Assembly (NCBI GenBank): GCA_030609215.1
Contig: JAUWCR010000012.1
Coordinates: 1-11,793 of the forward strand
DNA from: Actinomycetes bacterium
Lineage (GTDB): Bacteria; Actinomycetota; Humimicrobiia; Humimicrobiales; Humimicrobiaceae
Reading direction: 5' to 3'
Length of the DNA: 11,793 bases
Shown here: in pieces, positions 1 to 5,972 of the stretch
How positions within the stretch are numbered: the stretch's first letter is position 1
How the letters are laid out: every line of letters starts with the position of its first letter
The notes under the pieces: generated by a model
What the model was told of the DNA's origin: nothing
Seen by the model: the letters and a program-made list of their open reading frames with translations, nothing else
The model's database searches: none
Made by a program: the position numbers and the translations under genes

Positions 1-1
1 T

Positions 2-84
2 ATGTTGGAAAACAATGGTAGATTTTTATCAGGTTGTATTATATACTCTTCAGGTAAAGACTATAATATTGTTTTAAGGTTTTG
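2..84 (+). CDS. Possible 3' end of an upstream gene
   Basis: An open frame enters from the left edge and ends at TGA 82-84, giving about 27 residues that end in NIVLRF. I do not recognise it. It may be the C-terminus of a gene that lies mostly outside the window, or chance reading of AT-rich DNA. An ATG at position 2 could equally make it a tiny ORF, but nothing before it is visible. Confidence 0.2.
62..67 (+). promoter_or_regulatory. Possible -10 element upstream of parA-like gene
   Basis: A perfect TATAAT lies 42 bases before the ParA start codon. No good -35 hexamer is found 16-18 bases upstream, so this is only a weak promoter candidate in very AT-rich DNA. Confidence 0.25.
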
Positions 85-109
85 AAAATTCAACAGTAAT
101 TATTGTGAA

Positions 110-955
110 ATGAAAAAAGTTGTTTTTTTTAATACAAAGGGCGGAACTGGCAAGACAACAATTTGTTACAATTACGGTTGGTACCTGGCTGAAAAAAAAG
201 ATAAAAAAGTTCTTTTTTTAGACTTTGATCCCCAGATTAATTTGGTCCAGGCCTTTAACAAGGGCACATCTAATGATAAGGGAAATAACCTTGACACCCT
301 TATAATAAATTATATTAAGGGCAATGATATTAATTTTAATGATTATATAATAAAGATAAGCAATAACATTGATTTACTGCCATCTTCGAATAATGTTTCA
401 CTTATCGAAGAATATTTAACAGATTATCTGTTGGGTAAGACTTTTAAAGAGCAAAAAATTTATAAGGCAACACATAGAAATGCAATAATAAATGAACTGT
501 TAGAAGAAAATATTAATGAAGATGATTATGATTATATAGTTATAGACTCGCAGCCTAATTTTTCTCTTCTTTCAACAACTTCAATAATTTATGCCAAAAA
601 TATAATTGTTGTTGTAAAACCTGAATTATTTTCTTTCCTGGATATTGAATATCTTAATAAAATAATTGAAAATCTTGAAAAAAGGTTTTATATTAAGATA
701 AATATCGCCGGCGTTATAGTGAATGCTTTTGAAAAAAGAAAAAAGATGTCGGAATTTATAGTAAAAAATCTTGAGGCGAGGTATAAAGATAAATTGCCAA
801 TACTAAAACAAAAGATTAGATACCTGGTACCTTACCAGAAGTCAATATTGCTGAAAAGGGAACCTGTTTTTTTGTCATATCCGGATGAAGAGGCAACCAG
901 TGATATCATAAAATTGTTTTCTAATGTTGATGAATATTTAAATAACTTATATTAA
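110..955 (+). CDS. ParA/MinD-family ATPase, orphan, upstream of bactofilin
   Basis: The 281-residue protein has the deviant Walker A motif of the ParA/MinD/Soj family (KGGTGKTT, residues 10-17, with the signature lysine K10), a Walker A' segment DFDPQ (38-42) and a Walker B segment YIVIDSQP (142-149). Such ATPases dimerise on ATP and bind DNA or membrane to position plasmids, chromosomes or protein complexes. No parB, no centromere-like repeats and no minC or minE lie nearby, so a plain plasmid-partition role is not supported. The next gene, 29 bases downstream on the same strand, is a bactofilin. ParA-bactofilin links are known in Myxococcus, where bactofilins scaffold the ParABS machinery, so a role in placing a cytoskeletal or envelope complex is inferred. 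No Shine-Dalgarno is visible before ATG 110, but no other in-frame start lies just upstream. The family call is firm; the role is open. Confidence 0.9.
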   Translation: MKKVVFFNTKGGTGKTTICYNYGWYLAEKKDKKVLFLDFDPQINLVQAFNKGTSNDKGNNLDTLIINYIKGNDINFNDYIIKISNNIDLLPSSNNVSLIEEYLTDYLLGKTFKEQKIYKATHRNAIINELLEENINEDDYDYIVIDSQPNFSLLSTTSIIYAKNIIVVVKPELFSFLDIEYLNKIIENLEKRFYIKINIAGVIVNAFEKRKKMSEFIVKNLEARYKDKLPILKQKIRYLVPYQKSILLKREPVFLSYPDEEATSDIIKLFSNVDEYLNNLY

Positions 956-984
956 TAATAAACAAGAATATAGGGGGAATAAAA

Positions 985-1515
985 ATGGTTTTTTCAAGTA
1001 ATGAGGATTTGGACAGGACAAAAGAAGCTGAGGGGAATGAGGAGAGGACACTGCTAACAATAACAGGGAGCAATGCAAAAGTAGAAGGAAAATTTGATGT
1101 GTCAAAATCTATAGAAATAGATTGCGAAGTCAGAGGAGAATTAAAAGTTGATGGTAAGATAGTAATCCAGAAAAATGGATATGTTGGTGCTGATGTTAAG
1201 ACTGTTGATGCTCAGATAATTGGAAAATATGAAGGAAGCATGAAAGCTACTGGAAATGTTGAAATTATGGAAACAGGCGTAGTAAACGGGAACGTAAAGA
1301 CAGATTCGCTTATTATAAATAAGGGTGGAATATTTAGTGGAAATGTTGCAAGGATTACTAAGGACGAAGATGAAGAAAAAACAACGGGAAAGAAAAAGAA
1401 GTCCAAATCCAAAGATGAAGAAATAATAAGCATTGAAGAGGGTAAAAAAAGAAAAGAGGAAGAAATTGGGATAGAGAACATAGGCATGGATGATGCAGGT
1501 GGATTGAAGTTATAG
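985..1515 (+). CDS. Bactofilin (polymer-forming cytoskeletal protein)
   Basis: This 176-residue protein has the bactofilin layout: a short charged N-terminal tail, a central right-handed beta-helix domain (about residues 24-123) built from repeating short beta strands with many G-x-(V/I) turns (for example VRGELKVDGK, TGVVNGNVKT and GGIFSGN), and a disordered C-terminal tail (124-176) rich in Lys and Glu with a KKKKSKSK patch. Bactofilins self-assemble without nucleotide into filaments that act as cytoplasmic, often membrane-linked scaffolds for cell shape, stalks, or chromosome-segregation proteins. The start is well supported: an AGGGGGA ribosome binding site precedes ATG 985 by about 8 bases. 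The 29-base gap suggests an operon with the ParA-type ATPase. The Lys-rich tail could bind the ATPase or the membrane, but that is a guess. Confidence 0.92.
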   Translation: MVFSSNEDLDRTKEAEGNEERTLLTITGSNAKVEGKFDVSKSIEIDCEVRGELKVDGKIVIQKNGYVGADVKTVDAQIIGKYEGSMKATGNVEIMETGVVNGNVKTDSLIINKGGIFSGNVARITKDEDEEKTTGKKKKSKSKDEEIISIEEGKKRKEEEIGIENIGMDDAGGLKL

Positions 1516-1569
1516 ATTTACATTTTTTAGTTTTCTTATATTCAGTAATACGGGAAAAAAGTAATTTTA

Positions 1570-2340
1570 ATGATTGGTAAAGATGAAGTTGTTATTACAA
1601 GACTATTTTGTCGTGAGTTAGATTTAGACAAGAGCGTTTATAGAAGAAAAATCCGAAATAGAGAAAAATATAATTGGAGAGTTGTATACAAATATAGCGA
1701 TATTTTAATTAGCAGCGACAGTTACGTCAAAGATAAAATTGAAAAACCGCTAAAGGAATTCTATAAATTATTGGAACTCTGTATTAAAAGAGATCCCTCT
1801 TTTTTAAAAAGTTTATCTCCCGTAAAGAGTAAATCTTATTTTCCTGAAATCATAAAAGAGATGTGCGATAAATCAAATATTTTTAATGTTGGGCCAATGG
1901 CAACTGTTGCAGGAGCAGTTTGTGAATATCTGGCTGCTAATTTGAGCAGATGCTGTAGTCAACTGACAATAGAAAATGGTGGGGATGTATATTTAAAAAG
2001 CAAAAGAGATATAAATGCAGGTGCATATTTAAAAAATAAATATTTTAAGGATAAAATTAATTTAAAAATCAGAAAGGAAAACACACCTTGCGGATTATGT
2101 TCTTCGTCTGGTAAGTTTGGTCACTCGTTAAGCATGGGCAGGAGCGATCTTGTTGTAGTACTATCCGGGTCTGCTATAAGTGCAGATGGAGCAGCTACCG
2201 CAATTGCCAACAGGATTAGTAATTCTGATGATATACCACGAACTATAGATCATTATAAAAAATTAAATGATGTAAAAGGGATTTTAATTGTAAAAGATAG
2301 CAAAGTTGGAATCTGGGGAAACTTAGAGCTGGTACCATAA
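1570..2340 (+). CDS. UPF0280 family protein (ApbE-like fold)
   Basis: The 256-residue protein carries the blocks I associate with the UPF0280/COG2122 family: VGPMATVAGAV (107-117), ENGGDV (135-140), a Cys-containing block CGLCSSSGKFGHSLSMGRSD (174-193) and SADGAATAIANRI (204-216). The family is related to the ApbE flavin transferases (the ENGGD block is shared), but its reaction is unknown to me and I do not assign one. Length is normal for the family. No signal peptide or membrane segment is seen, so it is probably cytoplasmic. It starts 54 bases after the bactofilin with a weak GGGAAAA ribosome binding site, so it may be the last gene of the parA-bactofilin operon or simply adjacent. Several cysteines (C174 and C177 as CxxC, C128 and C129) could bind metal or flavin. 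Confidence 0.85.
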   Translation: MIGKDEVVITRLFCRELDLDKSVYRRKIRNREKYNWRVVYKYSDILISSDSYVKDKIEKPLKEFYKLLELCIKRDPSFLKSLSPVKSKSYFPEIIKEMCDKSNIFNVGPMATVAGAVCEYLAANLSRCCSQLTIENGGDVYLKSKRDINAGAYLKNKYFKDKINLKIRKENTPCGLCSSSGKFGHSLSMGRSDLVVVLSGSAISADGAATAIANRISNSDDIPRTIDHYKKLNDVKGILIVKDSKVGIWGNLELVP

Positions 2341-2548
2341 CTTATTTTATAAAGTAATCGAATAACTTGCGCCTGTTTCTTACATTTTTAGAATTTTGTT
2401 ACTTGCCGGTATTTTGTTCAGAAGTAGCAGTATTTTTTTCAAGACCTTTTTCACTTGATATGTACACTTGTTTGGAAGATAAAGTATGCAATACTTTTAA
2501 ATTATGTATTGAAAATATACTTATTAATTCCATAATTATTATAACTAC
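2341..2548. other. Intergenic, no credible gene
   Basis: This gap after the UPF0280 gene contains only a 61-codon TTG-started frame (2367-2552) with no ribosome binding site and no recognisable domain, and short minus-strand frames. I see no hairpin with a T run that would clearly end the upstream operon. Confidence 0.5.
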
Positions 2549-2569
2549 TTAACATGCTAACCATGTTAA
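2549..2569. promoter_or_regulatory. Perfect 8-bp inverted repeat, operator-like
   Basis: TTAACATG and CATGTTAA flank a 5-base centre (ctaac) as a perfect palindrome. The site ends 12 bases upstream of the -35 box of the promoter at 2582-2610. No T run follows, so it is not a terminator. Its size and position suit a dimeric repressor or activator binding site; the regulator is unknown. Confidence 0.45.
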
Positions 2570-2581
2570 TAAATATTTATA

Positions 2582-2610
2582 TTGACATTTATAATATATT
2601 TATTTATACT
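2582..2610 (+). promoter_or_regulatory. Strong sigma-A type promoter
   Basis: TTGACA (2582-2587) and TATACT (2605-2610) are separated by exactly 17 bases: a perfect -35 and a five-of-six -10. Transcription would start near 2617, where there is no ORF for more than 700 bases. It probably drives the structured RNA that follows and, by read-through, possibly the WxL operon. Confidence 0.65.
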
Positions 2611-2968
2611 TTAAAAAAATATAAAAAAGTAATAAGAGATATTCTTCAATAATATAATTAATATAATTAAAATGGCTAAAAAGCAATAATGGAAGATTTA
2701 AAATGATATAAGTTATAGAAAAGATTGATGTATGCCCTGACAGGCTTCGTTGTTGGGAAATGGTAGAGACAGGTAAATCTACATATATACAATAGGGAGC
2801 CAGAGATTTAGAAGGTTTCCAGGGAAGATATTAAAAGAGTTATTTTAGTTAAAATGAGAAAGATGTAATATAAATTCAGAAAAGTTATGTGAATAGTTAT
2901 GGAAAGAAAGCTAAATATACCACAGGAAGATAAAATAAAGAATTTAGGGTATATGGTAAATTATTTGC

Positions 2969-2992
2969 CAAGCAAGCAAGCAAGCAAGCAAG
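2969..2992 (+). repeat. Tetranucleotide repeat, six CAAG units
   Basis: Six perfect tandem copies of CAAG lie in a noncoding stretch just before a hairpin at 2991-3013. Repeats of this kind can change copy number by slippage. Here they do not sit in a reading frame, so any effect would act through RNA or spacing. Confidence 0.9.
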
Positions 2993-3070
2993 CTCTTTAG
3001 AAAATAAAGCGCTATGCAATAGTTGTTCTTTAAAAAAAATAGTTAATAAGTTTGACTTTATAGTAATTGC

Positions 3071-3130
3071 AAGGAGATAAAGCGATTCATGGTCCTTATG
3101 ACCAATTGATTCGTTTTATCTCCTTTTTTA
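3071..3130 (+). terminator. Strong rho-independent terminator with long stem
   Basis: The left arm beginning AAGGAGATAAA (3071) pairs with the right arm ending TTTTATCTCCTT (3125), continuing through GCGA-TTCA and TGGTC against GACCA to a small loop around CTTAT, with only minor mismatches. The 3' side runs into TTTTTTATTT. The stem is more than 20 pairs, longer than a typical terminator. It would end the candidate noncoding RNA that starts near 2617. Confidence 0.8.
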
Positions 3131-3196
3131 TTTATATAGAAATTTACTATAAAAAAAATGGGAGTTTGGAGGCGAGAGAATATGTGAAAGGAAAAA

Positions 3197-3307
3197 GGAG
3201 ATCAGATCTGAATGTTGTAATATCTAGTCTCCTACAGTTTAAAAATACCCTGTTTGGAAAATTATCAATCGGGTTTGATAATTGGGGTGGTTGGATAAAC
3301 CCAAATT
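3197..3307 (+). promoter_or_regulatory. Structured 5' leader of the WxL gene
   Basis: Between the terminator and the WxL gene lie several helices. One is a hairpin with arms 3197-3207 (GGAGATCAGAT) and 3220-3232. Another is a perfect 9-bp hairpin AATTATCAA (3260-3268) with TTGATAATT (3275-3283). Part of the second overlaps GGGTTT (3271-3276), which can instead pair with AAACCC (3297-3302), so the two folds exclude each other. TGTTTGG (3251-3257) can pair with CCAAAT (3301-3306) around them. This looks like a switch or attenuator, but it matches no riboswitch consensus I know. Confidence 0.35.
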
Positions 3308-3322
3308 TGTTAAAGCTTACTT

Positions 3323-3338
3323 TAACCTGAGGAGGTTA
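3323..3338 (+). promoter_or_regulatory. Hairpin holding the Shine-Dalgarno of the WxL gene
   Basis: TAACCT (3323-3328) and AGGTTA (3333-3338) form a perfect 6-bp stem with loop GAGG. The ribosome binding site AGGAGG (3330-3335) lies half in the loop and half in the stem, 8 bases before ATG 3344. It could tune translation or sense temperature; it could also be chance complementarity to a strong Shine-Dalgarno. Confidence 0.4.
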
Positions 3339-3343
3339 TAAAA

Positions 3344-4204
3344 ATGAGATTAAAAAAGAAGCTTATGATGATGCTGGTAGCAGCAGTGACAGTATTTTTA
3401 GTAATGCTTCCTACGTCAGGAGTGTTTGCGGATGAAACCAACTTTTCAGAGATTCTGACTGCCGGAAGCTTAAGTGTCACTTCCCCTGCTTCTGCTGCTT
3501 TTGGTGGTAAAGGTGTACTCAGTACTGAGCAAACCGACACAGCCGTTATTGGTGATGCCACACATACTAACACTACAGGAATACAAGTAGTAGATGAACG
3601 AGGTTCTGCTGCTGGTTGGAGTTGTACCATGACGGTAACACATCTTAACACCAAAGCTACTACTAAAAAGCTGGCGGGGACCAATGAGACGGTTGATTTT
3701 ACAGGAACCTACGATGGACTTGATGGAGTACTGGATCCTTGCGGGACTTTCAAGGTTGAGGTTACTGCTGGTGGAGCTGTCGGAGAGGCAGTCTTTAAAT
3801 GGTGGGACCCGGCCGGTACTCTTACAGAGACTATAACCACTGCTTCTACGGTTCTTCTTAGCAATGGAATAACTGTTACCTTTGGAGCTGCTACCTACGA
3901 AGTAGGGGACAGTTGGTCGGCTGGTGTTGATGTCTTCCCTTATAATTATGATACTACTAAGGGATTGACTATTACTCCCAGTGACATTCACAGTGCCAGT
4001 GGTAGCTTGACTGGAGTAACTAAAGGTGAAGCAGCTCATTTAATGACCGGCTCTGCTGCTACTTCTGAAGCTGCTACGGTGATGACTGCTACAGTTAATA
4101 ATGGTTTGGGTGACTACTATATAGATGTGGATTTAAGCCAGACTATTCACCCGAACTCACTTGCTGGAACCTACACATCCGTAGCTACTATAACTGTTAG
4201 CTAG
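3344..4204 (+). CDS. Exported WxL-like surface protein with inserted domain
   Basis: The 286-residue protein starts with a signal peptide (MRLKKK, then a hydrophobic core to about residue 29, likely cut at VFA-DE). The mature protein resembles WxL-type cell-surface domains. Its first half has the LSVTSP start and the IQVVDERGSAAGW block (80-92), where the W is followed by SC rather than a WxL. Its last part ends with LSQTIHPNSLAGTYTSVATITVS-type strands typical of the family. Between them (about 121-197) is a segment with FKVEVT, GITVTFG and YEVGDSW, which resembles a separate beta domain seen in surface and phage-tail-like proteins. It has only two cysteines, C94 and C133, one in each part. 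WxL proteins bind the cell wall non-covalently. The start is supported by AGGAGG, 8 bases upstream. A partner gene follows. G+C looks higher than in neighbours. Confidence 0.65.
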   Translation: MRLKKKLMMMLVAAVTVFLVMLPTSGVFADETNFSEILTAGSLSVTSPASAAFGGKGVLSTEQTDTAVIGDATHTNTTGIQVVDERGSAAGWSCTMTVTHLNTKATTKKLAGTNETVDFTGTYDGLDGVLDPCGTFKVEVTAGGAVGEAVFKWWDPAGTLTETITTASTVLLSNGITVTFGAATYEVGDSWSAGVDVFPYNYDTTKGLTITPSDIHSASGSLTGVTKGEAAHLMTGSAATSEAATVMTATVNNGLGDYYIDVDLSQTIHPNSLAGTYTSVATITVS

Positions 4205-4213
4205 ATAATTGGA

Positions 4214-4245
4214 GTGTGGATTATCCATCGCAGGGTGGTCCACAC
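4214..4245 (+). promoter_or_regulatory. Intercistronic hairpin between the two surface genes
   Basis: GTGTGGA (4214-4220) pairs perfectly with TCCACAC (4239-4245), with an inner CCA-TGG stem. No T run follows, so full termination is unlikely. It may protect the 3' end of the upstream message and favour higher expression of the secreted protein over its membrane partner. Confidence 0.4.
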
Positions 4246-4287
4246 CCACTGTTTATAAAGAGCTAAACACTTTAAGAAGGTCAAAAA

Positions 4288-5496
4288 TTGAAAAAATTAT
4301 TGTTTGTTTGTTTTATTCTACTTTTAAGCTTTGGTATTTTCCCTGGCCTGGTGCAGGCTATTGAGTATGAGGGCTTGAGTGTTCGACCTCACCAGGAAGA
4401 TGATGAAGCCAGAGATTGGTTTATCTATACTTTATGGCCAGGGGAATCAATAGAGGATAGAGTAGATATATCTAATTCTTCTGATGAGCTAATCGAGGTT
4501 AAAATCTATCCGGTTGACGCTGATATACTTGAAGATGGGGCTTTTGCTCCTAAGGCAGAAGATGCAGAAAGAGTAGGTGTTGGAGCCTGGATTACACTGG
4601 CAGCCCCAGAGCTCACCTTACCTCCTCATGATGAAACCTATGCTCTTGATTTCACTTTAATTATTCCGGAAAACGCTGAGGCCGGGAAATATACGGGAGC
4701 GATTGTTGCTCAAAATAAAGGATACAAAGAATTAGAAACCGAAGAAGGAACAACCATGCTTGTAGTTACCCGGGTTGGAGCCCGGGTTTATCTAACTGTA
4801 CGCGGAACTAAAGTGGAGTTTCTGGAGATAGGGGATATAGAGCTTGGAGAAGAGCTGGGAATGCAAGCTACGATCTGGAATTATGAGGAAGAAGAAATCA
4901 GCACTAAAGTTGAGTTCGACCTTTTTGATAACGAGGGAACTCTACTTGAAAGCTGGGTAAGCTCGGAAGAAATACTGGAACCAGAGAACTCAAGGTCGGT
5001 CCAATTCAGTAAAGATACAACTGAGATTGGCATGGGAGACTATCTGGTTGTTGGAAAGGCTTACCGAAATGGAGAGGAATTCAAAAAGTCTGAAAGCCAG
5101 TTTAGGGTAGGAGTAGTTGAGTTTGCAGTGAGCAATCTAGTAATAACTCCAGACACAGTTCTTCCTGGTGAAGAGGTAACAATATCTATCGATGTTGAGA
5201 ATATCGGCAACATTGAAAGCATATATACTGCCACACTGAAAATCAATGATACATTAGAGGAGACAAAAGATGTCACACTTGTTGCAGGTGAGACTAAGAC
5301 AGTTGCCTTTGCAGTATCCAGGGTTGAGGAAGGGACATATAATGTGGCAGTCGATGATTTGGCAGGCACATTTAGTGTAAAAATACCTGTACCTTGGACA
5401 ACGATTCTTATCGGAATTCTAATTGGAATTGTTATTCTGGTAATAGTAATTGCCATAATAGTAGTGCTTCGGATGAGACAAAGGTTGCCAAAATAG
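4288..5496 (+). CDS. Membrane-anchored DUF916-like/CARDB surface protein
   Basis: The 402-residue protein has a signal peptide (cut probably at VQA-IEYEG, residue 24), then a beta domain at about 27-170 resembling the DUF916 family that accompanies WxL proteins (opening EGLSVRPHQ and containing IIPENAEAGKYTGAIV). A second Ig-like beta domain follows (about 172-275), then a CARDB-like adhesion domain (about 279-365, with ITPDTVLPGEEVTISIDVEN). It ends with one membrane helix (about 371-395) and a short basic tail, RMRQRLPK. It would therefore be anchored in the membrane with its domains outside. It is probably the partner that holds or presents the WxL-like protein encoded 83 bases upstream, as in known WxL clusters. 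The start is TTG 4288, preceded by AAGAAGG at 7 bases. The domain assignment is by pattern, not by search. Confidence 0.7.
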   Translation: MKKLLFVCFILLLSFGIFPGLVQAIEYEGLSVRPHQEDDEARDWFIYTLWPGESIEDRVDISNSSDELIEVKIYPVDADILEDGAFAPKAEDAERVGVGAWITLAAPELTLPPHDETYALDFTLIIPENAEAGKYTGAIVAQNKGYKELETEEGTTMLVVTRVGARVYLTVRGTKVEFLEIGDIELGEELGMQATIWNYEEEEISTKVEFDLFDNEGTLLESWVSSEEILEPENSRSVQFSKDTTEIGMGDYLVVGKAYRNGEEFKKSESQFRVGVVEFAVSNLVITPDTVLPGEEVTISIDVENIGNIESIYTATLKINDTLEETKDVTLVAGETKTVAFAVSRVEEGTYNVAVDDLAGTFSVKIPVPWTTILIGILIGIVILVIVIAIIVVLRMRQRLPK

Positions 5497-5562
5497 TTAT
5501 CTAATTAAAGAAATAACCCATTAAGCATATGTGTAGATATTAAAAGCAGAGAAGAGATTAGT

Positions 5563-5582
5563 ACTCTGATAATAATCAGAGT
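5563..5582. other. Perfect 8-bp hairpin in intergenic region
   Basis: ACTCTGAT and ATCAGAGT flank the loop AATA. No T run follows on either strand, so it is not a standard terminator. It may be an operator for the downstream antitoxin-like operon or a weak mRNA end for the surface operon. Confidence 0.35.
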
Positions 5583-5626
5583 TGAAGGGAAGTTAAACGA
5601 GTTAGTGATTATAAAAGAACTCACTT

Positions 5627-5770
5627 ATGTTCCTTGCAGAAGTATTAAAAAAACAACCAAAAAATAAAATAGAGGGCGAAAAGAAATGGACAGAATTTGT
5701 ATTAAAAGAAGATTTTAATAGGATAAAGAGAAACCATTCTTTAGGAGAAAAGATAAATGAAGATTATTAA
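5627..5770 (+). CDS. Possible small protein, 47 residues, unrecognised
   Basis: An ATG-started frame (MFLAEVLKKQ...) runs to TAA 5768-5770 and overlaps the next gene's start by 14 bases in another frame, a pattern seen with translational coupling. The peptide is very rich in Lys and Glu. I recognise no family and see no clear ribosome binding site. It could be the first gene of the operon, a remnant of a longer one, or chance. Confidence 0.25.
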   Translation: MFLAEVLKKQPKNKIEGEKKWTEFVLKEDFNRIKRNHSLGEKINEDY

Positions 5771-5972
5771 AAAGATAAATTCTAACAAATTAAGAGTTAA
5801 TCTTACTAAATATTTGACTAAAAATTTAGGAGATACGATTTATATTACTAAATATAGAAGGCTGGTAGCGGAGCTTAAAATTTATACAGATAAAATGAGG
5901 AAGGAAGCTGAGCTTGATATAGCTAAAGGAATGGTTAAAGTTGCAAATAAAAATAACGGGCAAAATCAATAA
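5757..5972 (+). CDS. Phd/YefM-like antitoxin, no toxin partner
   Basis: This 71-residue protein matches the N-terminal DNA-binding part of the Phd/YefM antitoxin family: MKIIKKINSNKLRVNLTKYL, then GDTIYITKYRRLVAELK (25-41), following the family pattern of a helix, a G-(D/E)-x-I-x-I-T strand, R-x-x-x-V-A-x-L, and a loose charged C-terminal tail that normally wraps the toxin. Such antitoxins neutralise a toxin (Doc, YoeB, VapC or others) and repress their own promoter. No toxin gene follows: the next gene is a GGDEF-HD-GYP protein that overlaps this gene by 32 bases. The start is good: AGGAG (5743-5747) lies 9 bases before ATG 5757. It may be an orphan whose toxin was lost, or a repressor now controlling the c-di-GMP gene. 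Confidence 0.6.
   Translation: MKIIKKINSNKLRVNLTKYLTKNLGDTIYITKYRRLVAELKIYTDKMRKEAELDIAKGMVKVANKNNGQNQ

Larger units (their letters stand above)
2617..3130 (+). ncRNA. Candidate structured noncoding RNA, about 510 nt
   Basis: The segment is bounded by the promoter at 2582-2610 and the terminator at 3071-3130 and has stops in all frames. Visible helices include a nested set: CCCT (2735-2738) with AGGG (2821-2824), GGAAA (2756-2760) with TTTCC (2816-2820), and TAAATCT (2774-2780) with AGATTTA (2804-2810). Further helices are ATATACC (2915-2921) with GGTATAT (2948-2954), and a hairpin at 2991-3013 (CTTTA-GAAAA-TAAAG extended by AGC and GCT across one mismatch). GCAAT near 3016-3020 can pair with ATTGC at 3066-3070. 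I cannot assign it to a known class; large RNA families such as OLE, ROOL and GOLLD are worth comparing by size only. It could instead be a long 5' leader or a decayed gene. Confidence 0.4.

Noticed and set aside
110..955. ParA as the partition gene of the plasmid relic at the right end
   Set aside because: It lies nearly 10 kb from the RepA_N gene, has no ParB or centromere repeats, and is tightly linked to a bactofilin instead.
2367..2552. 61-codon TTG-started ORF rich in Phe, Leu and Ile
   Set aside because: No ribosome binding site, AT-driven composition, no domain; it ends in the palindrome region.
2969..2992. CAAG repeats as a CRISPR or origin iteron array
   Set aside because: Units are 4 bases and directly adjacent without spacers; far too short for either.
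3052..3080. TTGACT as a -35 box just before the terminator
   Set aside because: The 17-base spaced hexamer (AGATAA) is a poor -10 and lies inside the terminator stem.
3067..3330. 87-codon + strand ORF
   Set aside because: It runs through the long terminator hairpin and the structured leader, has no ribosome binding site, and resembles no protein.
3322..4039. Minus-strand ORFs (120 and 189 codons) opposite the WxL gene
   Set aside because: Antisense shadows of a gene with a signal peptide, good ribosome binding site and family pattern; their Ser/Thr-rich text mirrors the repeats of the real gene.
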